NCBI GenBank assembly: GCA_031284385.1
Contig: JAISZZ010000146.1
Span: 1 to 14,293 of the forward strand
Origin: Treponema sp.
Lineage (GTDB): Bacteria; Spirochaetota; Spirochaetia; Treponematales; Breznakiellaceae
Reading direction: 5' to 3'
DNA length: 14,293 nucleotides
A model generated the notes under the pieces. That model saw nothing but the letters and a program-made list of their open reading frames with translations. It did not search any database and was not told the origin of the DNA. Positions 8,934-14,293 of this stretch are shown piece after piece. The position numbers and the translations under genes were made by a program. How positions within the stretch are numbered: position 1 is the first letter of the stretch; the number at the start of each line of letters is the position of its first letter.

Positions 8934-9007
8934 GGGCGGTTAGCTCAGTTGGTTAGAGCGCCAGTATGACACGCTGGAGGCCACAAGTTCGATTCTTGTA
9001 TCGCCCA
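8934..9007 (+). tRNA. tRNA-Val (anticodon GAC)
   Basis: A full cloverleaf can be folded: acceptor GGGCGGT with ATCGCCC (one G-U), D-arm GCTC/GAGC, anticodon stem CCAGT/GCTGG around the loop ATGACAC (anticodon GAC, valine), variable loop of five, T-arm ACAAG/CTTGT with loop TTCGATT, and discriminator A. The length is 74 nt. The CCA end is not encoded (CAA follows the discriminator), so it must be added after transcription. I found no convincing promoter in front of it; it may be read with the che operon. Confidence 0.95.
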
Positions 9008-9096
9008 CAATTTAAGGAAGTGTTTTGAGGCTATGCCCGCTGGTGAACCATCTTCCTCCACCTTGTAGATTTTTTTGTTGCAGGTAAAATAAGCCA

Positions 9097-10161
9097 ATGT
9101 TACGAAGTTTTGTTCCTGTTTGTCTTGTTTTTATGTTTGCGGCTGTTTTTTTGCCGGCGCAGGATGAAATTGACGATAGCGAAAAGCCTGAAAGCGATTT
9201 TTTATTTCCAATACACATTTTGTTGCGGGATGCGGAAAGCGGGCGCGTTTCATGGAGTCCGGATTGGCCCGCGAACATACCGGTTGACGCTTTTGACGTT
9301 TTTAACAGCGGGAACTATAATGTTTCCGCCGTAACATTGAGCGGCGGGGGCTATGTTTTAAACGCCCGACTCGATTCAGGCGGTGCATCGGCTTTTCCTG
9401 TTTACTTAAACGGCGTTTTTTATCAGGTTACAACAGAATTTGATTCTGAGGAAAAGGTGGCCGGTTTTACGGTGGAAGGCGAGTCCCCCATACAAATTGA
9501 ATTCCTTGCGTTTGATAATGTTGACGGCGAGCCGTCTCTTGCCAGAATTCATGAGGGGGAATCGTGGTTTTTCGCGTCCATTGCGTATCGAAGCGGTTTG
9601 ACGCTTGAAACATGGCGCGATGTTGACGGGAATATAATCGCTGTTTTTACGGCGCGGACATCCGGCAGGACGGATTCAGGCGGTACGCCTCAATTTTATA
9701 AAAGCGTGATTCAACACCGGCAGGAGGAAGCGGCTGACACTGAGAACGCCGTTTTCAAGGATGATGGCGGAAAATCCGCCGGAATTTCCGGCGGTGAAAG
9801 TGAGATTTCATCAAGCAGCGAGTATTTTGATTTTGACAGTATGGGAAATATGACACGGATACGGAAAGACGACAGCATATTCGAAGCGCTTTACACAGGC
9901 GGCGGCCCGCGTTATTGGAAACAGTCCGGTTTTGGGAATTTCGCGCTGCAATGGGACGGACAGGGGCGGCTTGTCAGAATGACGGGATTTTCGTTTGACG
10001 GCGGAGATGCGGACGAGGAAGCGTTGGATTACCGCTATGAGTACACGTTTGACGAGCGGGGCGCGTGGACTGAGCGCCGCGAGATTCGTATGTCGCCGGA
10101 ATTAGGAGTGTTGGCGCCGTCCGCAGGCGATTCTTTTCAGCGAATAATAGAGTACCGTTAG
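9097..10161 (+). CDS. Exported hypothetical protein with YD-like motifs
   Basis: The function is unknown. The 354-aa protein starts with a clear Sec signal peptide (MLRSFVPVCLVFMFAAVFLPA, cleavage probably after Ala21), so it is exported to the periplasm or outer membrane. The middle is beta-rich with an acidic and serine-rich linker near residues 215-245. The C-terminal third has three segments resembling YD/RHS-type repeats: FDSMGNMTRIRKD, WDGQGRLVRMTGF and YTFDERGAWTERRE. These are too few to call it an RHS toxin. The ribosome binding site is weak (AGG 13 bases upstream). It ends four bases before the next gene, which points to one operon with the 86-aa gene, prfA and prmC. I recall hypothetical genes before prfA in treponemes, which fits shared gene order. 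Confidence 0.8.
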   Translation: MLRSFVPVCLVFMFAAVFLPAQDEIDDSEKPESDFLFPIHILLRDAESGRVSWSPDWPANIPVDAFDVFNSGNYNVSAVTLSGGGYVLNARLDSGGASAFPVYLNGVFYQVTTEFDSEEKVAGFTVEGESPIQIEFLAFDNVDGEPSLARIHEGESWFFASIAYRSGLTLETWRDVDGNIIAVFTARTSGRTDSGGTPQFYKSVIQHRQEEAADTENAVFKDDGGKSAGISGGESEISSSSEYFDFDSMGNMTRIRKDDSIFEALYTGGGPRYWKQSGFGNFALQWDGQGRLVRMTGFSFDGGDADEEALDYRYEYTFDERGAWTERREIRMSPELGVLAPSAGDSFQRIIEYR

Positions 10162-10165
10162 CAGC

Positions 10166-10426
10166 ATGGATCAAGAAACTGGCGATTGGCGGGACAGTCT
10201 GTATCAAAAGACTTTTGACGACGAGATTCGCGGGCTTGAACGCCGCCGCGTGTTGGACAAAAACTGCGGCATTGACGATATGGAAGCGATGCTGAAAAAT
10301 TTTTACGAAATGGAAGGCGCCGATTGGCTGGGGCGCGGCGAAGTGCAGGGCATTACTTTATCGGCGACTATAGCCGCATACGAATTCTTTGTTAAAAAAC
10401 TAAAAAAAGAGATGGGGTATTTATAG
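10166..10426 (+). CDS. Small conserved-looking hypothetical protein, 86 aa
   Basis: This is an unrecognised small cytoplasmic protein: no signal peptide or membrane segment. It is rich in charged residues with predicted helices, including the N-terminal [12 protein letters not shown], the middle [18 protein letters not shown] and a C-terminal helix ending in [16 protein letters not shown] 10166 lies four bases after the stop of the exported protein. Its TAG stop shares one G with the GTG start of prfA (TAGTG), so translation is coupled to prfA. The arrangement suggests a link with translation or simply operon membership. I cannot assign a function. Confidence 0.82.
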   Translation: MDQETGDWRDSLYQKTFDDEIRGLERRRVLDKNCGIDDMEAMLKNFYEMEGADWLGRGEVQGITLSATIAAYEFFVKKLKKEMGYL

Positions 10427-11490
10427 TGAATGAGAGATTAGATGTATTCTTAAAACGTTATGATGAGCTAAAACAACTAATTGAAGACCCCGCGTTGATA
10501 AAAAATCAGAATAAGTACCGCGAAACGATGAAGGAGTATTCACGTTTAAGCGAGATAGCCGTAACTCAAAACGATATAGAAAAACTTACCGCGCAAATTG
10601 TTGAAACAAAAGCGATTATTCAGGAAGAGTATGGCGACATGAAGGAACTCGCGAAAGAGGAATTACATTCCCTTGAAATAAAGCTGGCCGCCGTACAGGA
10701 TAAGCAAAAAACTATGCTGATTCCGCCTGATCCGCTTGACGGAAAAAATATTATCATGGAGATAAGGGCCGGCACCGGCGGCGATGAGGCAGCGTTATTT
10801 GCCGCGGATTTATTCCGTATGTATTCACGTTTTGCCGAGACAAAAGGCTGGAAGTTTGAGATTATGAATCTAAATGAAACGGAACTAGGCGGGTATAAAG
10901 AAATTATTTTTTCGATAAGCGGCAGCAATGTTTATGAAAATTTGCGTTACGAGTCGGGAGTACACCGCGTACAACGTGTACCTGTAACCGAATCATCGGG
11001 GCGTATTCATACATCGGCTGTTACGGTCGCCGTGCTGCCTGAAGCGGACGAAACTGAAATTGACATAAAACCGGACGATTTACGCATAGATGTGATGCGG
11101 GCGGGCGGGCCGGGCGGACAGTGCGTAAATACTACCGACAGCGCGGTACGCATAACCCACCTGCCGTCCGGTATCGTGGTGCATTGTCAGGATGAAAAGA
11201 GTCAAGTTAAAAACAAAGCGAAAGCCATGCGTATACTGCGCGCCCGTATCTACGAGATGGAGGAGGCCAAGGCGCAGGCGGAACGCTCGGAGGCGCGTAA
11301 AAATCAAGTTGGTTCCGGCGACCGTTCGGAACGGATACGCACATACAATTTTCCGCAAAACCGCCTGACAGACCACCGCATAAATCTTACACTGTATAAA
11401 CTTGACCTTATCATGCAGGGAGACGCGGCGGAATTGTTTGACACGCTTAAACTTTCGGCGCGTGAAACTGCCGGAATTGATTCGCCATAG
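10426..11490 (+). CDS. prfA: Peptide chain release factor 1
   Basis: RF1 reads UAA and UAG stop codons on the ribosome and triggers release of the peptide. At 354 aa it has nearly the usual length. The codon-reading tripeptide is PVT at 186-188 in [18 protein letters not shown]. The GGQ loop is [11 protein letters not shown] with Gln232, the residue methylated by PrmC; a Cys replaces the His that usually follows [15 protein letters not shown] near residue 111 and the C-terminal [18 protein letters not shown] are also typical. The start is GTG 10426, overlapping the preceding stop by one base. The stop is UAG, a codon read only by RF1 among the two bacterial factors. A 13-C tract begins on the next base, and prmC follows in the same reading frame. 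Confidence 0.97.
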   Translation: MNERLDVFLKRYDELKQLIEDPALIKNQNKYRETMKEYSRLSEIAVTQNDIEKLTAQIVETKAIIQEEYGDMKELAKEELHSLEIKLAAVQDKQKTMLIPPDPLDGKNIIMEIRAGTGGDEAALFAADLFRMYSRFAETKGWKFEIMNLNETELGGYKEIIFSISGSNVYENLRYESGVHRVQRVPVTESSGRIHTSAVTVAVLPEADETEIDIKPDDLRIDVMRAGGPGGQCVNTTDSAVRITHLPSGIVVHCQDEKSQVKNKAKAMRILRARIYEMEEAKAQAERSEARKNQVGSGDRSERIRTYNFPQNRLTDHRINLTLYKLDLIMQGDAAELFDTLKLSARETAGIDSP

Positions 11491-11503
11491 CCCCCCCCCC
11501 CCC
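11491..11503 (+). repeat. Poly-C tract of 13 between prfA and prmC
   Basis: Thirteen consecutive C residues follow directly after the prfA TAG. The tract ends 17 bases before the prmC ATG, where a ribosome binding site would normally lie, and I see no such site. Tracts of this length are prone to slippage during replication, and their length may vary between cells or be miscounted by sequencing. Confidence 0.95.
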
Positions 11504-11520
11504 ACATCCAGCCATCTATT

Positions 11521-12402
11521 ATGACGCTGCGTGAAACACAGACCTGCGCCGCCGCTTTTTTGAAGGATGCCGGAATTGAAAGTTATGCGCTTGACGCGGC
11601 AGCGCTGCTTTCTTATGTGTTGAATGTCAGCAAAACACGGCTTGCGCTGGATGCGGAAAATCAAATAAAATACAGCGATTATAAAAAGTATCAAAAATTG
11701 CTGGAACGCCGCGCCGGCGGCGAATGTACGGCATATATTATAAACAAAAAAGAATTTCGTTTTCTTGAATTTTATGTTGACAAGAACACGCTGGTTCCGC
11801 GTCCTGATACGGAAACGCTTGTAGAGGCGGCGCTTTGCCGCGTGGATAAGCTGACAAAAATAAAAAAAGAAATACAGATACTCGATATTTGCACGGGCAG
11901 CGGGGCGGTGGCGCTCTCGCTAAAGTATGAAAGGCCAAGTGTAAAAATGACGGCCAGCGACATATCGGCGGGCGCTCTCGCGGCAGCGCGAAAAAATGCG
12001 GAAATACATAAATTACAACATGATATTCAATTTATACAGACTGATGTTTTTGAAAATATTACGCGGCGGTTCGATATAATAACGGCTAACGCGCCGTATA
12101 TTCCGCATGAACAAATAAAAACTCTTCAGGCGGAAGTACAAAATGAGCCTATCATAGCGCTTGACGGCGGCAAAGACGGCCTTGAAATTATAAGGCGCAT
12201 AGTGAGCGGCGCAGCGAAACATCTTTTTGCGGACGGCTGTATTTTTCTTGAAGCCGCGCCCGAACAGATGAGTGAAATTGCCGCACTGCTTATAGACGCG
12301 GGCTTTGACGGTATTGAAATAAAACAGGATATTTCCGGCGCAGACAGAGTTATTGCAGCTTGCCTTTCACGCCACAGCCAAGAATGGGGGGCCGCGAATT
12401 AA
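11521..12402 (+). CDS. prmC: Release factor glutamine N5-methyltransferase
   Basis: PrmC (HemK) uses SAM to methylate the Gln of the GGQ loop in RF1 and RF2, which raises release activity. The protein has 293 aa, close to normal. The N-terminal helical substrate-binding domain spans about 1-75, the linker has LVPRPDTETL (91-100), motif I is LDICTGSGAVAL (121-132), and ALDGGKDGL lies at 213-221. The signature NPPY reads NAPY (190-193), with the first Pro changed to Ala; the Asn and Tyr that hold the substrate Gln remain, so activity is plausible. The start is ATG 11521 after the C-tract, with no visible ribosome binding site, so coupling to prfA is likely. The last ten residues (RHSQEWGAAN) overlap the repeat island downstream. 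Confidence 0.94.
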   Translation: MTLRETQTCAAAFLKDAGIESYALDAAALLSYVLNVSKTRLALDAENQIKYSDYKKYQKLLERRAGGECTAYIINKKEFRFLEFYVDKNTLVPRPDTETLVEAALCRVDKLTKIKKEIQILDICTGSGAVALSLKYERPSVKMTASDISAGALAAARKNAEIHKLQHDIQFIQTDVFENITRRFDIITANAPYIPHEQIKTLQAEVQNEPIIALDGGKDGLEIIRRIVSGAAKHLFADGCIFLEAAPEQMSEIAALLIDAGFDGIEIKQDISGADRVIAACLSRHSQEWGAAN

Positions 12403-12488
12403 TATCCACAGATTACGCGGATTACACGGATTATGTGGTATGGGGACAGGCGACAGAATGTTCGTGTGGTTCGTGTGGTTCGTGGTTT
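12377..12488 (+). repeat. Mosaic repeat, copy 1, with 9-nt periodic units
   Basis: The element begins inside the 3' end of prmC with GCCAAGAATGGGGG (12377-12390). It continues with three 9-nt units GATTACGCG, GATTACACG and GATTATGTG, a spacer TATGGGGACAGGCGACA, and then nearly three 9-nt units of TTCGTGTGG. It is nearly the same as the copy at 12495-12573 but has one more unit in each periodic block. Short periodic GATTACAC-type repeats like this are, from memory, widespread in many bacterial genomes, often between genes. Confidence 0.8.
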
Positions 12489-12494
12489 GACACC

Positions 12495-12573
12495 GCCAAG
12501 AAGGGGGTCCACAGATTACACGGATTATGTGATATGGGGACAGGCAACAAAATGTTCGGGTGGTTCGTGATTT
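12495..12573 (+). repeat. Mosaic repeat, copy 2
   Basis: GCCAAGAAGGGGG (12495-12507) starts the second copy. It is followed by CCACA, two GATTAC-type 9-nt units, the spacer TATGGGGACAGGCAACA and a shorter TTCGGGTGG/TTCGTGATT block. A few substitutions and the missing units separate it from copy 1. Just after it, ACCACCGC resembles the start of another, incomplete copy. Confidence 0.8.
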
Positions 12574-12610
12574 ACCACCGCAACAACACCGGCTGAAGCT
12601 GGAGGCAACA

Positions 12611-12684
12611 CCCACGCCACGTGGTGGAGTTTGCGGTAAAGCAACGCTACGCGCTAACCCACCCCACGCCACGTGGTGGAGTTT
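12611..12684. repeat. 22-bp direct repeat pair with palindromic core
   Basis: CCCACGCCACGTGGTGGAGT plus two further T occurs at 12611-12632 and again, identical, at 12663-12684, 52 bases apart. Each copy contains the 8-bp palindrome CCACGTGG. The two copies are followed by related but not identical sequence (GCGGTAAAGCAACGC and CGGGTAAGCAAACGC), so the true unit is longer and partly diverged. Confidence 0.85.
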
Positions 12685-12723
12685 CGGGTAAGCAAACGCA
12701 TAGCGTTTGCGACCGAAACTCCA
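12677..12723. repeat. Nested perfect hairpin between convergent genes
   Basis: The outer arms TGGAGTTTCGG (12677-12687) and CCGAAACTCCA (12713-12723) pair over 11 bases. The inner arms GCAAACGC (12692-12699) and GCGTTTGC (12703-12710) pair over 8 around a 3-nt loop. It lies between the convergent prmC and Big/propeller genes, so it could end transcription from both sides, but no U-run follows on either strand. Confidence 0.75.
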
Positions 12724-12728
12724 TAAGT

Positions 12729-12745
12729 AAGCGGCTTTGCCGCTT
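12729..12745. repeat. Short perfect hairpin, possible terminator of the minus-strand gene
   Basis: AAGCGGC (12729-12735) and GCCGCTT (12739-12745) form a perfect 7-bp stem with a 3-nt loop. It lies seven bases past the stop codon of the minus-strand gene. The position suits a terminator or mRNA 3'-end hairpin, but there is no U-tract. Confidence 0.6.
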
Positions 12746-12752
12746 GCGGCAT

Positions 12753-14293
12753 TTACGGCGTTTCGTTTAAGGCGGCCACGCCATACCACTGCACGTTGCC
12801 GCCGGGCAGGGTCGCCGGATGCCACGTTATCCCGTCCGCCGAATACGCCGCCTTGTTGCTGCTCCATGCGACCGCCACGAATTTGCCGCCGCCGTACGTT
12901 ACCTCCTCCCACCACACGCTGTCGGGCATATACGCCTGTGTCCACGTTACCCCGTCCGCGGAATACGCCGCCGTGTTGCTGGTATTCCCATCGACCGCCA
13001 CGAATTTGTTGCCGCCATACGTTACGCCCTCCCACCGTTTACCGCCAGGCAGGGGCGCCGCAGTCCACGTTTGCCCGCCGTCTGCGGAATACGCCGCCGT
13101 GTTGCTATTCTCGGCGGTAGCCACGAATTTACCACCGCCGTACGTTACGTTCTCCCACTTCGCGCTGCTGGGCAGACCATTGGGGCTGGCAGTCCAGTTT
13201 ATCCCGTCCGCGGAATACGCCGCCGTTTTGCTGTCATGGGCGACCGCCACGAATTTGCCGCCGCCGTACGTTACGTCATACCATTCCGCACTGCTGGGCA
13301 GACCATTGGGGCTGGCAGTCCAGTGTACCCCGTCCGCGGAATACGCCGCCGTGTTGCTGGAATAGGCGACCGCCACGAATTTGCTGTCGCCGTACGTTAC
13401 GCCAAACCAATTCGCGCTGTCGCCGGGCATATCCGCCGGATACCACGTTATCCCGTCCGCGGAATACGCCGCCGTTTTGCTGTTCCATGCGACCGCCACG
13501 AATTTGCCGCCGCCGTACGTTACGCCATGCCAATACTCGCTGCTGGGCAGGGTCGACGCTTCCCAGTTCTCCCCGTCAAACGAATACGCCGCCGTGCTGC
13601 TGTAAGCCGCGACCGCCACGAACAGCGCGCTCTTGGTGTATACCCTCGCCGTGGCGAACATCCCACCGCCTCCGGTGGTCTCCGCCTTTACCGTCAGTAT
13701 CTCCGCCGTCTCGCCCCCGCCCACCGTCAACTGGCCGCCCGCGCTGATTGTCGTGCCTGTTGCGGGGTTTTCGCCCGCTTCTGTCTTTACCGTCCACGTT
13801 ACGGTCTGCGGTGGGCCGTTAGTCCCCTCCACCGTTGCGGTAAACTGCCGCGGATACCCCGGCCTCGCCCCCGTTACGGACGGGCTTACCTTTACCCCCG
13901 TTACCGTGTATGCAGGCACAGTTACCTCAGCCTCGCCGTACTTGCTACTGTTAATCACGGATGTCGCCCTAACCGTAATCGTCTTGGGGCTTTCTGCCGC
14001 GTCCACCGTCAACAGGCCGCCATCTGTAATCGCGGTGTTCCCCGTTCCGCCTGTTACCGTCCACGTTACCTCTTCGCTCGCCCCGTCCACTGCGTCAACA
14101 ATCGCGCTGAACTGGAACGCGCCGCCCTTTGACACATTTACGGCGGCGGGAGTCACCGTTACCTTCTTTACGGCAGGCACCGCCGCTTCCGGCCCACCGG
14201 ACGGGTCAACAGAACCGCTTACCGTTACTACCGCAGTTCCAAACTTCCCGCCGGCTCCGTCCGCCTTCACCATTATCAGCGTAAGCGCCTCGT
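12753..14293 (-). CDS. Partial large protein: Big-like Ig domains and seven-repeat propeller
   Basis: The 3' end is complete (TAA at 12753-12755), but the frame stays open to the window edge. An internal Met at 14273 sits inside a domain and is not the true start. Residue numbers here count from it. The visible part begins with the end of one Big-type immunoglobulin domain, followed by two full ones (about 36-120 and 124-213) with VTVTPAAVNVSKGG, TWTV and LTVKAE patterns. Then seven repeats of 40-42 residues follow (FVAVA starts at 218, 258, 299, 341, 383, 424, 465), each with FVAVA, TAAYSADG, W and VTYGGGK. Seven four-strand repeats fit a closed seven-bladed beta-propeller, with the last WYGVA strand able to complete the first blade. 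This suggests an exported or surface-bound binding protein; no enzyme residues are visible. Its ligand is unknown. Confidence 0.88.
   Translation of the reverse strand, partial: EALTLIMVKADGAGGKFGTAVVTVSGSVDPSGGPEAAVPAVKKVTVTPAAVNVSKGGAFQFSAIVDAVDGASEEVTWTVTGGTGNTAITDGGLLTVDAAESPKTITVRATSVINSSKYGEAEVTVPAYTVTGVKVSPSVTGARPGYPRQFTATVEGTNGPPQTVTWTVKTEAGENPATGTTISAGGQLTVGGGETAEILTVKAETTGGGGMFATARVYTKSALFVAVAAYSSTAAYSFDGENWEASTLPSSEYWHGVTYGGGKFVAVAWNSKTAAYSADGITWYPADMPGDSANWFGVTYGDSKFVAVAYSSNTAAYSADGVHWTASPNGLPSSAEWYDVTYGGGKFVAVAHDSKTAAYSADGINWTASPNGLPSSAKWENVTYGGGKFVATAENSNTAAYSADGGQTWTAAPLPGGKRWEGVTYGGNKFVAVDGNTSNTAAYSADGVTWTQAYMPDSVWWEEVTYGGGKFVAVAWSSNKAAYSADGITWHPATLPGGNVQWYGVAALNETP
12756..13622 (-). 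repeat. Seven tandem coding repeats of about 120-126 bp
   Basis: The propeller blades are also repeats at the DNA level. Blocks such as TCCGCGGAATACGCCGCC and GCGACCGCCACGAATTTG recur with few changes. Blades 3 and 4 are closest, sharing the inserted SPNGLPSSA stretch, which suggests a recent duplication or gene conversion. Such arrays can gain or lose blades by recombination. Confidence 0.8.

Noticed and set aside
11080..11694. A 204-codon minus-strand frame over prfA and the start of prmC
   Set aside because: It is antisense to well-supported RF1 and PrmC coding sequence and shows no domain or ribosome binding site.
12377..12573. A CRISPR-like array from the repeated GATTAC units
   Set aside because: The units are only 9 nt, contiguous and without unique spacers, and no cas genes are present.
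12367..13035. A minus-strand open frame crossing the repeat island with NHTNHTN and NPCNPRN stretches
   Set aside because: The periodic peptides come from the 9-nt DNA units, and the rest is a shifted frame of the propeller repeats. No start site or conserved domain supports it.
12819..14132. A plus-strand open frame of 437 codons opposite the Big/propeller gene, with its own internal repeats
   Set aside because: Its repeats mirror the minus-strand blades and its composition is Arg/Pro-rich, as expected for an antisense frame of GC-rich repeated DNA. It has no recognisable domain, and the minus-strand frame has clear ones.

Overview
The window reads as chromosomal DNA of a spirochaete, most likely a Treponema or a close relative such as those of insect or animal guts. 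The evidence is the gene set cheA, a cheW fused to a CheR-like domain, then cheX; spirochaete-style lipoproteins; and a prfA-prmC pair preceded by two small hypothetical genes. The taxonomic call is an inference from gene content and family knowledge, not from a search.

Layout. (1) Positions 8-2274, minus strand: a near-consensus sigma70 promoter, a structured leader of about 127 nt, an astacin-like zinc metalloprotease lipoprotein starting at GTG 2111, and a tightly coupled small lipoprotein. (2) Positions 2348-4282, minus strand: atpD and atpC, the beta and epsilon subunits of an F-type ATP synthase, alone with their own promoter and without the rest of the atp operon. (3) Positions 4283-4550: the divergent intergenic region, with a nested GC-rich hairpin and no convincing gene. 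(4) Positions 4551-8828, plus strand: the chemotaxis operon cheA - cheW/CheR-like fusion - cheX, with a promoter placed so that cheA mRNA may be leaderless. No cheY follows. (5) Positions 8844-9007: a long imperfect hairpin, then tRNA-Val(GAC). (6) Positions 9097-12402, plus strand: an exported hypothetical protein, an 86-residue hypothetical protein, prfA (release factor 1) and prmC (release factor glutamine methyltransferase). A 13-C tract separates prfA from prmC. (7) Positions 12377-12745: a repeat island with two copies of a mosaic built on 9-nt periodic units, two copies of a 22-bp repeat and two perfect hairpins. (8) Positions 12753-14293, minus strand: the C-terminal part of a large protein with Big-like immunoglobulin domains and exactly seven short propeller-blade repeats. 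It runs off the window end.

How the parts work together. CheA, the CheW fusion and CheX are the kinase, coupling and CheY-phosphatase parts of one chemotaxis pathway. PrfA is the substrate of PrmC, which methylates the glutamine of its GGQ loop. AtpD and AtpC need the remaining ATP synthase subunits from elsewhere in the genome. The two lipoproteins and the Big/propeller protein are envelope or exported accessory proteins. I do not see a complete new defence or mobile system. The most unusual items are the astacin lipoprotein unit, the C-tract between prfA and prmC (which share a reading frame), the predicted leaderless cheA, and the seven-repeat propeller beside a repeat island.
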